The position numbers and the translations under genes are program-made. Below, one piece after another: positions 1 to 8,012 of a stretch of DNA of 10,340 bases; the first letter of the stretch is position 1; each line of letters starts with the position of its first letter. This DNA comes from Brevundimonas sp. UBA7534 (GTDB lineage Bacteria > Pseudomonadota > Alphaproteobacteria > Caulobacterales > Caulobacteraceae): the NCBI RefSeq assembly GCF_002479325.1, contig NZ_DLMO01000132.1, forward strand, positions 1 to 10,340, read 5' to 3'. Under the pieces are notes generated by a model that was not told the DNA's origin, did no database searches, and worked only from the letters and a program-made list of their open reading frames with translations.

Positions 1-1281
1 AAGGCCGACTGGCTGGACGGCCAGTGGAAGGGCCTGGCGGCGCAGAAGGAAGAACAGCGCGGCGAGACCGCCGTGCCGCTGGAAAAGCTGAAGGACCTCG
101 GCCACCGGCTGACGACCATTCCCAACAGCGTCGACATGCACAAGACGCTGAAGCGGGTCATCGACGGCCGGCGCGAGGCGATCACCTCCGGCCAGGGGCT
201 GGACTGGGCCACCGCCGAGAGCCTGGCCTTCGCCAGCCTGCTGGACGAAGGCTATCCGGTTCGCCTGTCGGGCCAGGATTCGGTGCGCGGCACCTTCTCG
301 CAACGTCACTCCGGCGTCATCGATCAGACCACCGAAGAGCGGTACATGCCGCTGAACAACCTGCGCGAAGGCCAGGCCAACTTCGAGGTCATCGACTCGG
401 CCCTGTCGGAGGAGGCGGTGCTGGGCTTCGAATACGGCTATTCGCTCGCCGACCCCAACACCCTGGTGTGCTGGGAAGCCCAGTTCGGCGACTTCGTGAA
501 CGGCGCCCAGGTGGTGATCGACCAGTTCATCAGTTCGGGCGAGCGCAAGTGGCTGCGCATGAGCGGCCTGACCATGCTGCTGCCGCACGGCTACGAAGGC
601 CAGGGTCCGGAGCACTCCTCGGCCCGCCTGGAGCGGTTCCTGCAGGCTTGCGCCGAAGACAACATGCAGGTCGCCAACTGCACGACCCCGGCCAACTACT
701 TCCACATCCTGCGTCGCCAGATGCATCGCTCGTTCAGGAAGCCGCTGATCCTGATGACGCCCAAGTCGCTGCTGCGTCACAAGAAGGCCACCTCGGCCCT
801 GGCCGACCTGGCGGAAGGCTCGTCCTTCCACCGCGTGCTGCACGACGACGCCCAGACCCGGCCCGAGATCGCCGGGGTCAAGATCAAGGCGGACAAGGAC
901 ATCCGCCGCGTCATCCTGTGCTCGGGCAAGGTTTATTACGACCTCTTGGACGCGCGCGAGAAGAAGGCCAAGGACGGCCAGGCGGTGGACGACGTCTATA
1001 TCCTGCGCCTGGAGCAGTTCTATCCGTGGCCGATCCAGTCGCTGCGCAAGGAACTGGCCCGCTTCCCCAAGGCGGAAGTGGTCTGGTGTCAGGAAGAACC
1101 CAAGAACATGGGCGGCTGGACTTTCGTCGATCCGTGGATCGAACTGACGCTGGACAAGCTGGACGTGGCGGCCAAACGCGCCCGTTACGTCGGCCGTCCC
1201 GGCTCCGCCTCGACCGCCGCCGGCCTGATGAGCCGACACCTGAAGGAACTCGAGACCTTCACCAACGAAGCCTTCGCCTGA
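1..1281 (+). CDS. sucA: 2-oxoglutarate dehydrogenase E1 component, C-terminal part (5' truncated by window edge)
   Basis: This is the thiamine-diphosphate enzyme that decarboxylates 2-oxoglutarate and passes the succinyl group to the lipoyl arm of E2 in the TCA cycle. The frame is open from base 1 and gives 426 residues, where a full E1o is about 950-1000, so the N-terminal half lies outside. Window residues 89-103 contain the pyrimidine-binding-domain stretch LSGQDSVRGTFSQRH, followed by FEYGYS (143-148) and GDFVNGAQVVIDQF. The C-terminal third carries QEEPKNMGGW and a GRPGSASTAAG stretch, both typical of the E1o C-terminal domain rather than of pyruvate dehydrogenase E1. A GTG at 73 could be read as a start, but codons 1-24 (KADWLDGQWKGL...) are good E1o sequence, so the gene runs in from the left. 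It ends in tandem in-frame stops (TGA TAA, 1279-1284). odhB starts 39 bp downstream with no terminator between, so they are probably cotranscribed. Confidence 0.96.
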   Translation, partial: KADWLDGQWKGLAAQKEEQRGETAVPLEKLKDLGHRLTTIPNSVDMHKTLKRVIDGRREAITSGQGLDWATAESLAFASLLDEGYPVRLSGQDSVRGTFSQRHSGVIDQTTEERYMPLNNLREGQANFEVIDSALSEEAVLGFEYGYSLADPNTLVCWEAQFGDFVNGAQVVIDQFISSGERKWLRMSGLTMLLPHGYEGQGPEHSSARLERFLQACAEDNMQVANCTTPANYFHILRRQMHRSFRKPLILMTPKSLLRHKKATSALADLAEGSSFHRVLHDDAQTRPEIAGVKIKADKDIRRVILCSGKVYYDLLDAREKKAKDGQAVDDVYILRLEQFYPWPIQSLRKELARFPKAEVVWCQEEPKNMGGWTFVDPWIELTLDKLDVAAKRARYVGRPGSASTAAGLMSRHLKELETFTNEAFA

Positions 1282-1320
1282 TAAGCCTGCAAGACCGACC
1301 GAAAGACAGCTGGACCCGAT

Positions 1321-2835
1321 ATGGCCGACATCCTGACCCCCGCCCTCGGTGAATCCGTCACCGAAGCCACCATCGCCAAATGGACCAAGAAGGTCGGCGA
1401 TCCGGTCAAGAAGGACGAACTGCTGGTCGAGTTGGAGACCGACAAGGTCTCGCTGGAAGTCGTATCGCCGGCCGATGGCGTGCTGGGCGACATCAAGGCC
1501 GCCGAGGGCGACACGGTGACGCCGGGCGCCGTCCTGGGCTCCGTTTCCGAAGGCGGCGCGGCCGCGCCCGCCAAGCCGACCCCGGCCAAGGAAGCGCCCG
1601 CCAAGGCGGCCAAGCCCGCCGCCGCGGCGTCCGAAGCCGTCGACATCAATGTGCCGACCATGGGCGAGAGCGTGGCCGAAGGCTCGATGGGCAAGTGGCT
1701 CAAGAAGTCCGGCGAGGCGGTCAAGAAGGACGAACTGCTGGTCGAGATCGAAACCGACAAGGTCGCCGTCGAGGTTTCCGCCCCGGCCGATGGCGTTCTG
1801 ACCATCGCCGCCGACGAAGGCGCGACCGTGACCCCGGGCCAGAAGATCGGCTCTGTCGCCGCATCGGCCGCCGCATCGGCCGCCGCCGCGCCGTCCGCGC
1901 CCGCTACGGGCGCAGCCCCCGCCAACACGGGGTCGGCCCAGGTCTCGGGCGCCAAGAACGAGACCCTGTCGCCGGCGGTCCAGCGCGTGGTCGCCGAGAA
2001 CAACCTGGATCCCAAGTCGATCGCCGCGACCGGCCCCAAGGGCAACATCACCAAGGCCGACGCCATCGCCGCCATCGGCCAGTCGGCGGCCCCCGCCCCG
2101 GCCGCCGCCGCTCCGGCCGCGCCCCGCGCCGACCAGCCGCGCGAGGAGCGGGTGAAGATGACGCGCCTGCGTCAGACCATCGCCCGTCGCCTGAAGGAAT
2201 CGCAGAACACCGCCGCCCAACTGACCACCTTCAACGAGGTGGACATGACCAACGTGATGGCCCTGCGCAGCCAGTACAAGGAAGCCTTCGAGAAGCGCCA
2301 CGGCGTCAAGCTGGGCTTCATGTCCTTCTTCACCAAAGCGGTGATCGCGGCCTTGCACGAAATCCCGGCGGTCAACGCCGAGATCGACGGCACGGACATC
2401 ATCTACAAGAACCACTACGACATCGGCATCGCCGTCGGCACCGAGAAGGGGCTGGTCGTTCCGGTCCTGCGCGACGCCGACACGCTGAATCTGGCGGGTA
2501 TCGAGAAGGGCATCGCCGCCCTGGGCAAGGCCGCGCGCGACGGCTCGCTCAGCCTTGACCAGCTGCAGGGCGGCACCTTCACCATCACCAATGGCGGCAC
2601 CTATGGGTCGCTGATGTCGACGCCGATCCTGAACGCGCCGCAGTCGGGCATTCTGGGCATGCACAACATCGTCCAGCGCCCGATGGCCATCAACGGCGAG
2701 GTCAAGATCCGTCCGATGATGTACCTGGCCCTCAGCTACGACCACCGCATCGTCGACGGCAAGGAAGCCGTGACCTTCCTGGTCCGCGTCAAGGAACTGC
2801 TGGAAGACCCGCAACGCGCCCTGCTGGACCTGTAG
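1321..2835 (+). CDS. odhB: Dihydrolipoyllysine-residue succinyltransferase (E2 of 2-oxoglutarate dehydrogenase), two lipoyl domains
   Basis: E2 forms the core of the 2-oxoglutarate dehydrogenase complex and transfers succinyl groups from lipoyl lysine to CoA. The order in 504 residues is lipoyl domain 1 (about 2-77, lipoyl Lys42 in ETDKVSLE), an Ala/Pro/Lys linker, lipoyl domain 2 (about 107-181, Lys147 in ETDKVAVE), a second Ala/Pro linker, the peripheral subunit-binding domain (about 216-252, LSPAVQRVVAENNLDP) and the acyltransferase domain (about 273-504). The active-site motif is SYDHRIVDG with His475 and Asp479; the DH in place of HH fits succinyl- rather than acetyltransferases. The E. 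coli protein has one lipoyl domain and about 405 residues, so the extra roughly 100 residues here are the duplicated domain. The start is the only ATG next to the conserved N-terminus ADILTPALGES; a weak GGA at 1312-1314 is the only Shine-Dalgarno hint, so translation may depend partly on coupling with sucA. A strong terminator follows. Confidence 0.97.
   Translation: MADILTPALGESVTEATIAKWTKKVGDPVKKDELLVELETDKVSLEVVSPADGVLGDIKAAEGDTVTPGAVLGSVSEGGAAAPAKPTPAKEAPAKAAKPAAAASEAVDINVPTMGESVAEGSMGKWLKKSGEAVKKDELLVEIETDKVAVEVSAPADGVLTIAADEGATVTPGQKIGSVAASAAASAAAAPSAPATGAAPANTGSAQVSGAKNETLSPAVQRVVAENNLDPKSIAATGPKGNITKADAIAAIGQSAAPAPAAAAPAAPRADQPREERVKMTRLRQTIARRLKESQNTAAQLTTFNEVDMTNVMALRSQYKEAFEKRHGVKLGFMSFFTKAVIAALHEIPAVNAEIDGTDIIYKNHYDIGIAVGTEKGLVVPVLRDADTLNLAGIEKGIAALGKAARDGSLSLDQLQGGTFTITNGGTYGSLMSTPILNAPQSGILGMHNIVQRPMAINGEVKIRPMMYLALSYDHRIVDGKEAVTFLVRVKELLEDPQRALLDL
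1403..1746 (+). repeat. Intragenic direct repeat from duplicated lipoyl domains
   Basis: Bases 1403-1431 and 1718-1746 are identical over 29 bp, 315 bp (105 codons) apart, encoding the KKDELLVE block just before the lipoyl lysine of each domain. Similarity continues at lower identity on both sides through both domains, with a one-residue gap near the end of domain 2. The block is long and perfect at the DNA level, including wobble positions, which points to recent duplication or gene conversion between the domains. Confidence 0.85.
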
Positions 2836-2862
2836 GATCGCATATCCGCGATTGTGTCTTGG

Positions 2863-2895
2863 AGGCGGCGGTCCGAAAGGATCGCCGCCTTTTCT
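2863..2895 (+). terminator. Rho-independent terminator of the sucA-odhB transcript
   Basis: AGGCGGCG (2863-2870) pairs perfectly with CGCCGCCT (2883-2890). The stem extends inward through one G-T pair and three normal pairs to a GAAA tetraloop (2875-2878), giving about 12 pairs. A T-rich stretch (2890-2893, then CTC) follows on the plus strand. It starts 27 bp after the odhB stop. Its position inside the first codons of a longer possible reading frame (ATG at 2859) argues for the later start of the next gene. Confidence 0.85.
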
Positions 2896-2923
2896 CATTT
2901 CGGGACGTTACAGCCGATAAATT

Positions 2924-2946
2924 CCATGGCCATATTCTCGCCATGG
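2924..2946 (+). promoter_or_regulatory. Inverted repeat over the start codon of the small membrane gene
   Basis: CCATGGC (2924-2930) and GCCATGG (2940-2946) are perfect reverse complements separated by 9 nt, and the ATG used as the start (2943) lies in the right arm. The spacer contains CATATT (2931-2936), a possible -10 hexamer placing a transcript start near the ATG; GATAAATT (2916-2923) just upstream is an alternative -10. No Shine-Dalgarno sequence is visible. It could be a repressor operator over a near-leaderless promoter, or, if transcription starts further upstream, an RNA hairpin hiding the start codon. The repeat is directly visible; the function is inferred. Confidence 0.4.
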
Positions 2947-3338
2947 AGTGGGCGGCGCGCGCGATCGGGGTGTTCTACGGCCTGGGGGGACTGATGCTTC
3001 TGCATCAGGCGTGGGCGAACTGGCGCGTCCAGGCGGCCCTGCCCGGCTTCCTGGCGCCCAGCCCGCGCGAGCGGGCGGCCGACCTGGTGATCGCCCTGGG
3101 AGGGCTTTTCGTATTGCTGTCGGGCGTGGCGCTGGCGCTGCTCAGCCCGCTGGCGGTCGCAGCCTTCCTGGCGGGATGGTTGATCCAGGCGGCCTATCTG
3201 CTGTGGCCGGCCCCCGAGACGCGCCTTCGCAAGCCCGTGGCGCGCCGCGGGCGCCGCCTGTCGGTCGACGCCTTCGCGGCCTACACCATGGTGACGGCGG
3301 GCGTGCTGTGCCTGCCGCTGCTGGGCGTTCTGCGCTAG
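2943..3338 (+). CDS. Small hydrophobic membrane protein of unknown function
   Basis: I do not recognise this 131-residue protein. It has about four hydrophobic segments: residues 7-24, 47-67, 70-89 and 110-129. The loop between segments 3 and 4 is strongly basic (ETRLRKPVARRGRRLS), so that loop is probably cytoplasmic by the positive-inside rule. There is no signal peptide with a cleavage site, no recognisable catalytic motif, and a single Cys (123). The frame could open at 2859, but those extra 28 codons run through the sucA-odhB terminator and are polar, so ATG 2943, directly before the first hydrophobic segment, is preferred. It sits between odhB and the convergent lpdA, ending 18 bp before the lpdA stop. 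It is separated from odhB by the terminator, so it probably has its own promoter and need not relate to the dehydrogenase. Confidence 0.7.
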   Translation: MEWAARAIGVFYGLGGLMLLHQAWANWRVQAALPGFLAPSPRERAADLVIALGGLFVLLSGVALALLSPLAVAAFLAGWLIQAAYLLWPAPETRLRKPVARRGRRLSVDAFAAYTMVTAGVLCLPLLGVLR

Positions 3339-3356
3339 GGCGCCGCCGGGCGGCCG

Positions 3357-4757
<1,401 letters not shown>

Positions 4758-4814
4758 GGTGTCCTCTGATCGTTCGGCGCGGGGGAGACGACGCGCAAAT
4801 GCAGACTATGCGGG

Positions 4815-4843
4815 GCTGTAGGCAGACGCCCCGCCGGGGTCAA
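4815..4843 (-). promoter_or_regulatory. Candidate housekeeping promoter of lpdA
   Basis: Read on the minus strand, TTGACC (4843-4838) is followed after 15 nt by CCTACAGC (4822-4815). The Caulobacter housekeeping consensus is TTGACGS and GCTANAWC with similar spacing, so the -35 differs at one position and the -10 at two of seven informative positions. Transcription would start near 4808, giving a leader of about 50 nt that ends in the lpdA ribosome binding site. The match is visible; use in vivo is inferred. Confidence 0.5.
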
Positions 4844-4852
4844 CCGCCCCAC

Positions 4853-4889
4853 CCCCATATGGGGCCCGAACTCGACCTTTGGAGGGTCG
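4853..4889. repeat. Palindrome and short hairpin upstream of lpdA
   Basis: CCCCATATGGGG (4853-4864) is a perfect 12-bp palindrome 9 bp upstream of the candidate lpdA -35. Next to it, CGACC (4873-4877) pairs with GGTCG (4885-4889) around TTTGGAG, and part of that loop can also pair. The palindrome position suits a regulator binding site; the second hairpin may simply add to the terminator of the receptor gene that follows. Both roles are inferred. Confidence 0.35.
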
Positions 4890-4897
4890 CGGGCGAC

Positions 4898-4930
4898 GAA
4901 AAGGGGCCGGGCGTCGCCGCCCGGCCCCCT
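4898..4930 (-). terminator. Rho-independent terminator of the TonB-dependent receptor gene
   Basis: The arms 4903-4913 and 4918-4928 form a perfect 11-bp GC-rich stem closing a GCGA tetraloop when read on the minus strand. TTTT (complement of 4899-4902) follows directly. It begins 21 bp after the receptor stop codon and separates that transcript from lpdA, which is on the same strand downstream. Confidence 0.9.
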
Positions 4931-4949
4931 CGCCGCTTCCGATCGGAGA

Positions 4950-7772
4950 TCAGAGCTTGAAGCGCACGCCGAAGAAGACGTTGTAGCCGAACTTCTCGTA
5001 CTCGTAGGTCCGCTCGCGCGAGCCGTAGTAGCGGGTGCCGGCCGAGTTGGTCAGGTTCTTGGCTTCGGTGAAGACCTCGACCCCGTTGCCGAAGTCGTAG
5101 CTGGCCGTGAAGTCCAGCTGCTCGCGGCCCTCGACATACAGGTCGAAGTCGGGATCGTCGGCGTCGATCTCTTCCAGATAGTCGCTGCGCTTGGTGTAGG
5201 ACAGGCGCGCGCTGACGCCGGCCTTCTCGTAGAAGACCGCCACGTTGTAGTTGCTGTCCGACTGCCCCGGCAGGGCGAAGTCAGTGCGGCCGCCATAGGG
5301 CTGGTCCGTCGTGATCTCGGCGTCGGTCCAGGTGTAGTTGGCGAACACGCCGAACCCGGACAGCAGCCCCGGCAGGAAGCCGAACTTCTGCTGCCAGTTC
5401 AGCTCCAGACCGGCGATGTGGCCGTCCGGGGCGTTGATCGGCGTCTCGAATTCGGCGTCGAAGACCGTCCCGCCGATGTTCAGTTCATCCTCGTAGGTCA
5501 GGATGTAGCGATAATCGGTCAGGTCCTTGTAGAAAGCATTGGCCGACACCACGCCCAGCGAGGCGAAATAGTATTCCAGGCCCAGGTCGACGTTGTTCGA
5601 CAGGGTCGGCTCAAGGTCCGGGTTGCCGATCTCGTAGGAGATGTCCGTCCCGTCGGTTTCCTCGATGCGGCGTGGCACGATCTGGCTGAACTCCGGCCGC
5701 GAGATGGAGCGCGTCAGGGCGAAGCGTCCGATCAGGTTGTCAGAGAAGCTGTGACGGACCGTCAGGCTGGGGAAGAAATCGGTCTGGTCGCGATCGACGC
5801 TGGCGGTCGAATAGATCTCATCGCCGTCCTCGGTCACCGTATAGGTTGGGGCGGAGCCTTCGAACTTGGTCTGTTCGACGCGCAGACCCAGGATGACATT
5901 GGTCGCGCCCATGTCGAAACGGGCCTGGCCGTAGCCGGCCAGGATGTCTTCCTGCGCCTCATAGTCGGCGACCACCGAGTCGGGCATCCGGCGGGCCGAG
6001 GTCGCACGGTGGCTGGCGAAATAGTCGTCGACCAGGCCGTTGTCGAACTTGTAGCCCAGCAGATAGCCGTAGTTGCGCGACTCGGTGTCCGTGATCAGGT
6101 CGGCGAAGGTCTGGGCCGGCGCATCGGCCGCGGCGCGGCTGCGGAACCGCTCCTCATCGGCGGTCACGTCGCGGGTGCGATATTTGGCGCCGAACTTCCA
6201 GGTCACGTCGCGGCCGCCGACGTTGGACGGCAGTTCGAAATTGGTCTGGAAGGCGACGTCCTCCTGCTGGGTCGTGTTCGAGCGGAAGACGTTCTCGCGA
6301 AACGCATATTCCGAGGCGTCCAGGTGCTCCTGCGTCTGGAAGATCGAATAGGTCGGCTCGTAGTGGTCGCCCGAGAAGTCGTAGGAGACGGTGGGTTCCA
6401 GCTCCGAGCGGAACAGCAGCTCGTTGCGGTTCGGATAGGTCTGCTCGCTGTCGGCCCACGACAGGTTGGCGTCCCACACCGCGCCGTTGCCGAAGGTGCG
6501 CTCGCCGCCCAGCGACAGGATGGTGATCTCGTTCTTCTGGGTGCGGTGGCGCAGCTGGCGCTCGACCGTCACCTCAGAGAATTCCGCCGCGCTGTCGGTC
6601 GCGCCGGGCTGGAGGTTGTCCTCGTCATAGGTCAGCAGCAGCTGGTTGCGGTACTCGTCGTCCTCGAACTGGGCGAACGAGCCGCGCAGCCAGGCGCGGA
6701 AGTTGTCCGACGGGCGGTATTCCAGCGCGCCAGTGACGGCCTGGCGGGTCCGCTCGGTGTCGTAGTCCTTGAACAGGCTCTCTTCCAGGGCGAAGACCTC
6801 GCCGCCTTCCGGCGTCTCCATCTTGGTCCAGCCGGATTCGACGTTCTCGGGACGTCGGTTGGTCTGCGAATAGCTGAGCGAGACCAGGGCGCCGAAGGTT
6901 TCGTTCGGCCCGAAGACGTTGGACACGGTGGCGCCGGCGCGCACGTCCGAGCCGCCGTAGTCGTTGTAGCTGCCGCCGCCGTAGCCGTTCAGCACCAGCC
7001 GGCGGCGATCGAAGGGCGAACGGGTCTTTATGTTCACGGCGCCGGCGATGGAGTCGGCGTCCTGGCTGGGCAGCAGGGTCTTGGACACCTCGACGTTCGA
7101 CACGATGTCGCTGGGCAGGGTGTCGAGGTCGACCGCGCGCGTGCCCGGATCGACGGCGGGCGCCTGGACGCCGTCCACCGACACGGCGGTGAAGGCCGAT
7201 GGCGCGCCGCGCACGTTGATGTAGCGGCCTTCGCCCTGGTCGCGCTGGATGGCGATGCCGGCCACGCGCTGCAGCGACTCGGCCACGTTCGGGTCGGGGT
7301 AGCGGCCGATGGCGTCGGCCGACAGGATATTCAGCGTGCCGTCGGCGTTCTTCTGCTGGTTCAGCGAGCGCGCCACCCCGTCAGAGATCACGCCGGTGAC
7401 GACCACGTCGGCCAGGTCCGTGGCGCTCCCGCCCAGGACGATGGACAGATCCGCCCCGCCGGCTGCGACCGTCAGCGGCTGGCTGGTCGAGGGCAGGCCG
7501 ATGTAGTTGACGTCCAGCACCGCCTGGCCGGTCGGCAGCACCAGGTTGAACTCGCCCTGGGTGTCGGTGACTGCGCGTTGGGCCGAGCCGCGCACGCGCA
7601 CCTCGGCGCCCGGCAGCGGTTCGCCCGCGCCATTGACCACGCGGCCGTGCACGACCTCTCCGGCGATGGCGGCCGAGACGGCGGCGACGGCCGTATCGGC
7701 CTGGGCCGAACCGGCGGCGAAAACGACGGCGACGGACGCGAGCGAGACGCCCGCGAGCAGATGCAGTTTCAT
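4950..7772 (-). CDS. TonB-dependent outer-membrane receptor, Caulobacter/Xanthomonas class
   Basis: The 940-residue protein is an energy-coupled outer-membrane importer. A signal peptide (1-25, cleavage likely after AQA) is followed by a carboxypeptidase-regulatory-like beta domain (about 39-113: GEVVHGRVVNGAGEPLPGAEV, TDTQGEF). Then come a TonB-box-like DVVVTG (122-127), the plug (about 130-260, with YPDPNVAESLQRVAGI, QRDQGEGRYINVRG and DADSIAGAVNIKT) and a large beta-barrel ending FFGVRFKL. The plug motifs are those of the large receptor class expanded in Caulobacter and Xanthomonas (I recall TIGR01782). The start at 7772 has AGGGGA (7779-7784) 6 nt upstream and puts the signal peptide at the N-terminus; an in-frame ATG at 7820 would add an Arg-rich stretch with no ribosome site. 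It is transcribed away from a phytase gene 240 bp off, so phytate, an inositol phosphate or a metal-phytate complex is the likely substrate, by context only. Confidence 0.93.
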   Translation of the reverse strand: MKLHLLAGVSLASVAVVFAAGSAQADTAVAAVSAAIAGEVVHGRVVNGAGEPLPGAEVRVRGSAQRAVTDTQGEFNLVLPTGQAVLDVNYIGLPSTSQPLTVAAGGADLSIVLGGSATDLADVVVTGVISDGVARSLNQQKNADGTLNILSADAIGRYPDPNVAESLQRVAGIAIQRDQGEGRYINVRGAPSAFTAVSVDGVQAPAVDPGTRAVDLDTLPSDIVSNVEVSKTLLPSQDADSIAGAVNIKTRSPFDRRRLVLNGYGGGSYNDYGGSDVRAGATVSNVFGPNETFGALVSLSYSQTNRRPENVESGWTKMETPEGGEVFALEESLFKDYDTERTRQAVTGALEYRPSDNFRAWLRGSFAQFEDDEYRNQLLLTYDEDNLQPGATDSAAEFSEVTVERQLRHRTQKNEITILSLGGERTFGNGAVWDANLSWADSEQTYPNRNELLFRSELEPTVSYDFSGDHYEPTYSIFQTQEHLDASEYAFRENVFRSNTTQQEDVAFQTNFELPSNVGGRDVTWKFGAKYRTRDVTADEERFRSRAAADAPAQTFADLITDTESRNYGYLLGYKFDNGLVDDYFASHRATSARRMPDSVVADYEAQEDILAGYGQARFDMGATNVILGLRVEQTKFEGSAPTYTVTEDGDEIYSTASVDRDQTDFFPSLTVRHSFSDNLIGRFALTRSISRPEFSQIVPRRIEETDGTDISYEIGNPDLEPTLSNNVDLGLEYYFASLGVVSANAFYKDLTDYRYILTYEDELNIGGTVFDAEFETPINAPDGHIAGLELNWQQKFGFLPGLLSGFGVFANYTWTDAEITTDQPYGGRTDFALPGQSDSNYNVAVFYEKAGVSARLSYTKRSDYLEEIDADDPDFDLYVEGREQLDFTASYDFGNGVEVFTEAKNLTNSAGTRYYGSRERTYEYEKFGYNVFFGVRFKL

Positions 7773-8012
7773 GCGAAATCCCCTGGGCCGGCGCGGTCGC
7801 CGACGAATGGCGCTGCGCATATCGCCGAGGCGCGAAGCGATAACGACGGTTCCGCGACGACTGCATCGCCGTTTTGGGAACGACGCATGACGAAACTTCC
7901 GTATCGGGATCGGTCGTCACCAAAGCGAAGGGAAATCGTCATTCTCGCGCCGTTGACCTGGCCGCACGCGACGATGATCAGGGCGCCGACGTTTCATATG
8001 CGGGGGTTCGCC
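7773..8012. promoter_or_regulatory. Shared divergent upstream region of receptor and phytase genes
   Basis: These 240 bp must hold the start signals for both genes. TTGACC at 7953-7958 resembles a -35 for the phytase, but no convincing -10 follows at the right distance. TCGTCAC (7914-7920) and TCGTCAT (7936-7942) are similar heptamers exactly 22 bp apart. PhoB sites are built from TGTCA-type half sites at 11-bp intervals, so this could be a degenerate Pho box, but the intervening half site is absent. On the receptor side I see no good promoter beyond a weak GTTATCGC-type -10. An 11-bp direct repeat, GCCGACGTTTC, occurs at 7985-7995 and again at 8015-8025 over the first phytase codons. Confidence 0.4.

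Noticed and set aside
24..1352. 442-codon open frame in another plus-strand frame over sucA
   Set aside because: The translation is Arg/Gly/Pro-rich without domains, while the overlapping frame is clear E1 sequence.
1185..2075. 296-codon open frame antisense to sucA end and odhB start
   Set aside because: It overlaps two certain genes, is Ala/Ser/Thr low complexity, and has no ribosome site or domain.
2859..2942. N-terminal extension of the small membrane protein from ATG 2859
   Set aside because: It would be coded inside the sucA-odhB terminator hairpin and adds a polar stretch before the first membrane segment.
3339..3356. Possible bidirectional terminator between the small membrane gene and lpdA
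   Set aside because: Only a 4-bp GCCG/CGGC stem can form and there is no T-run on either strand.
5418..8012. Very long open frame on the plus strand upstream of, and in frame with, the phytase
   Set aside because: It is antisense to the whole receptor gene, and its translation is low-complexity with no domains. High GC at third codon positions removes stops from the complementary frame. The lipoprotein signal and ribosome site place the real start at 8013.
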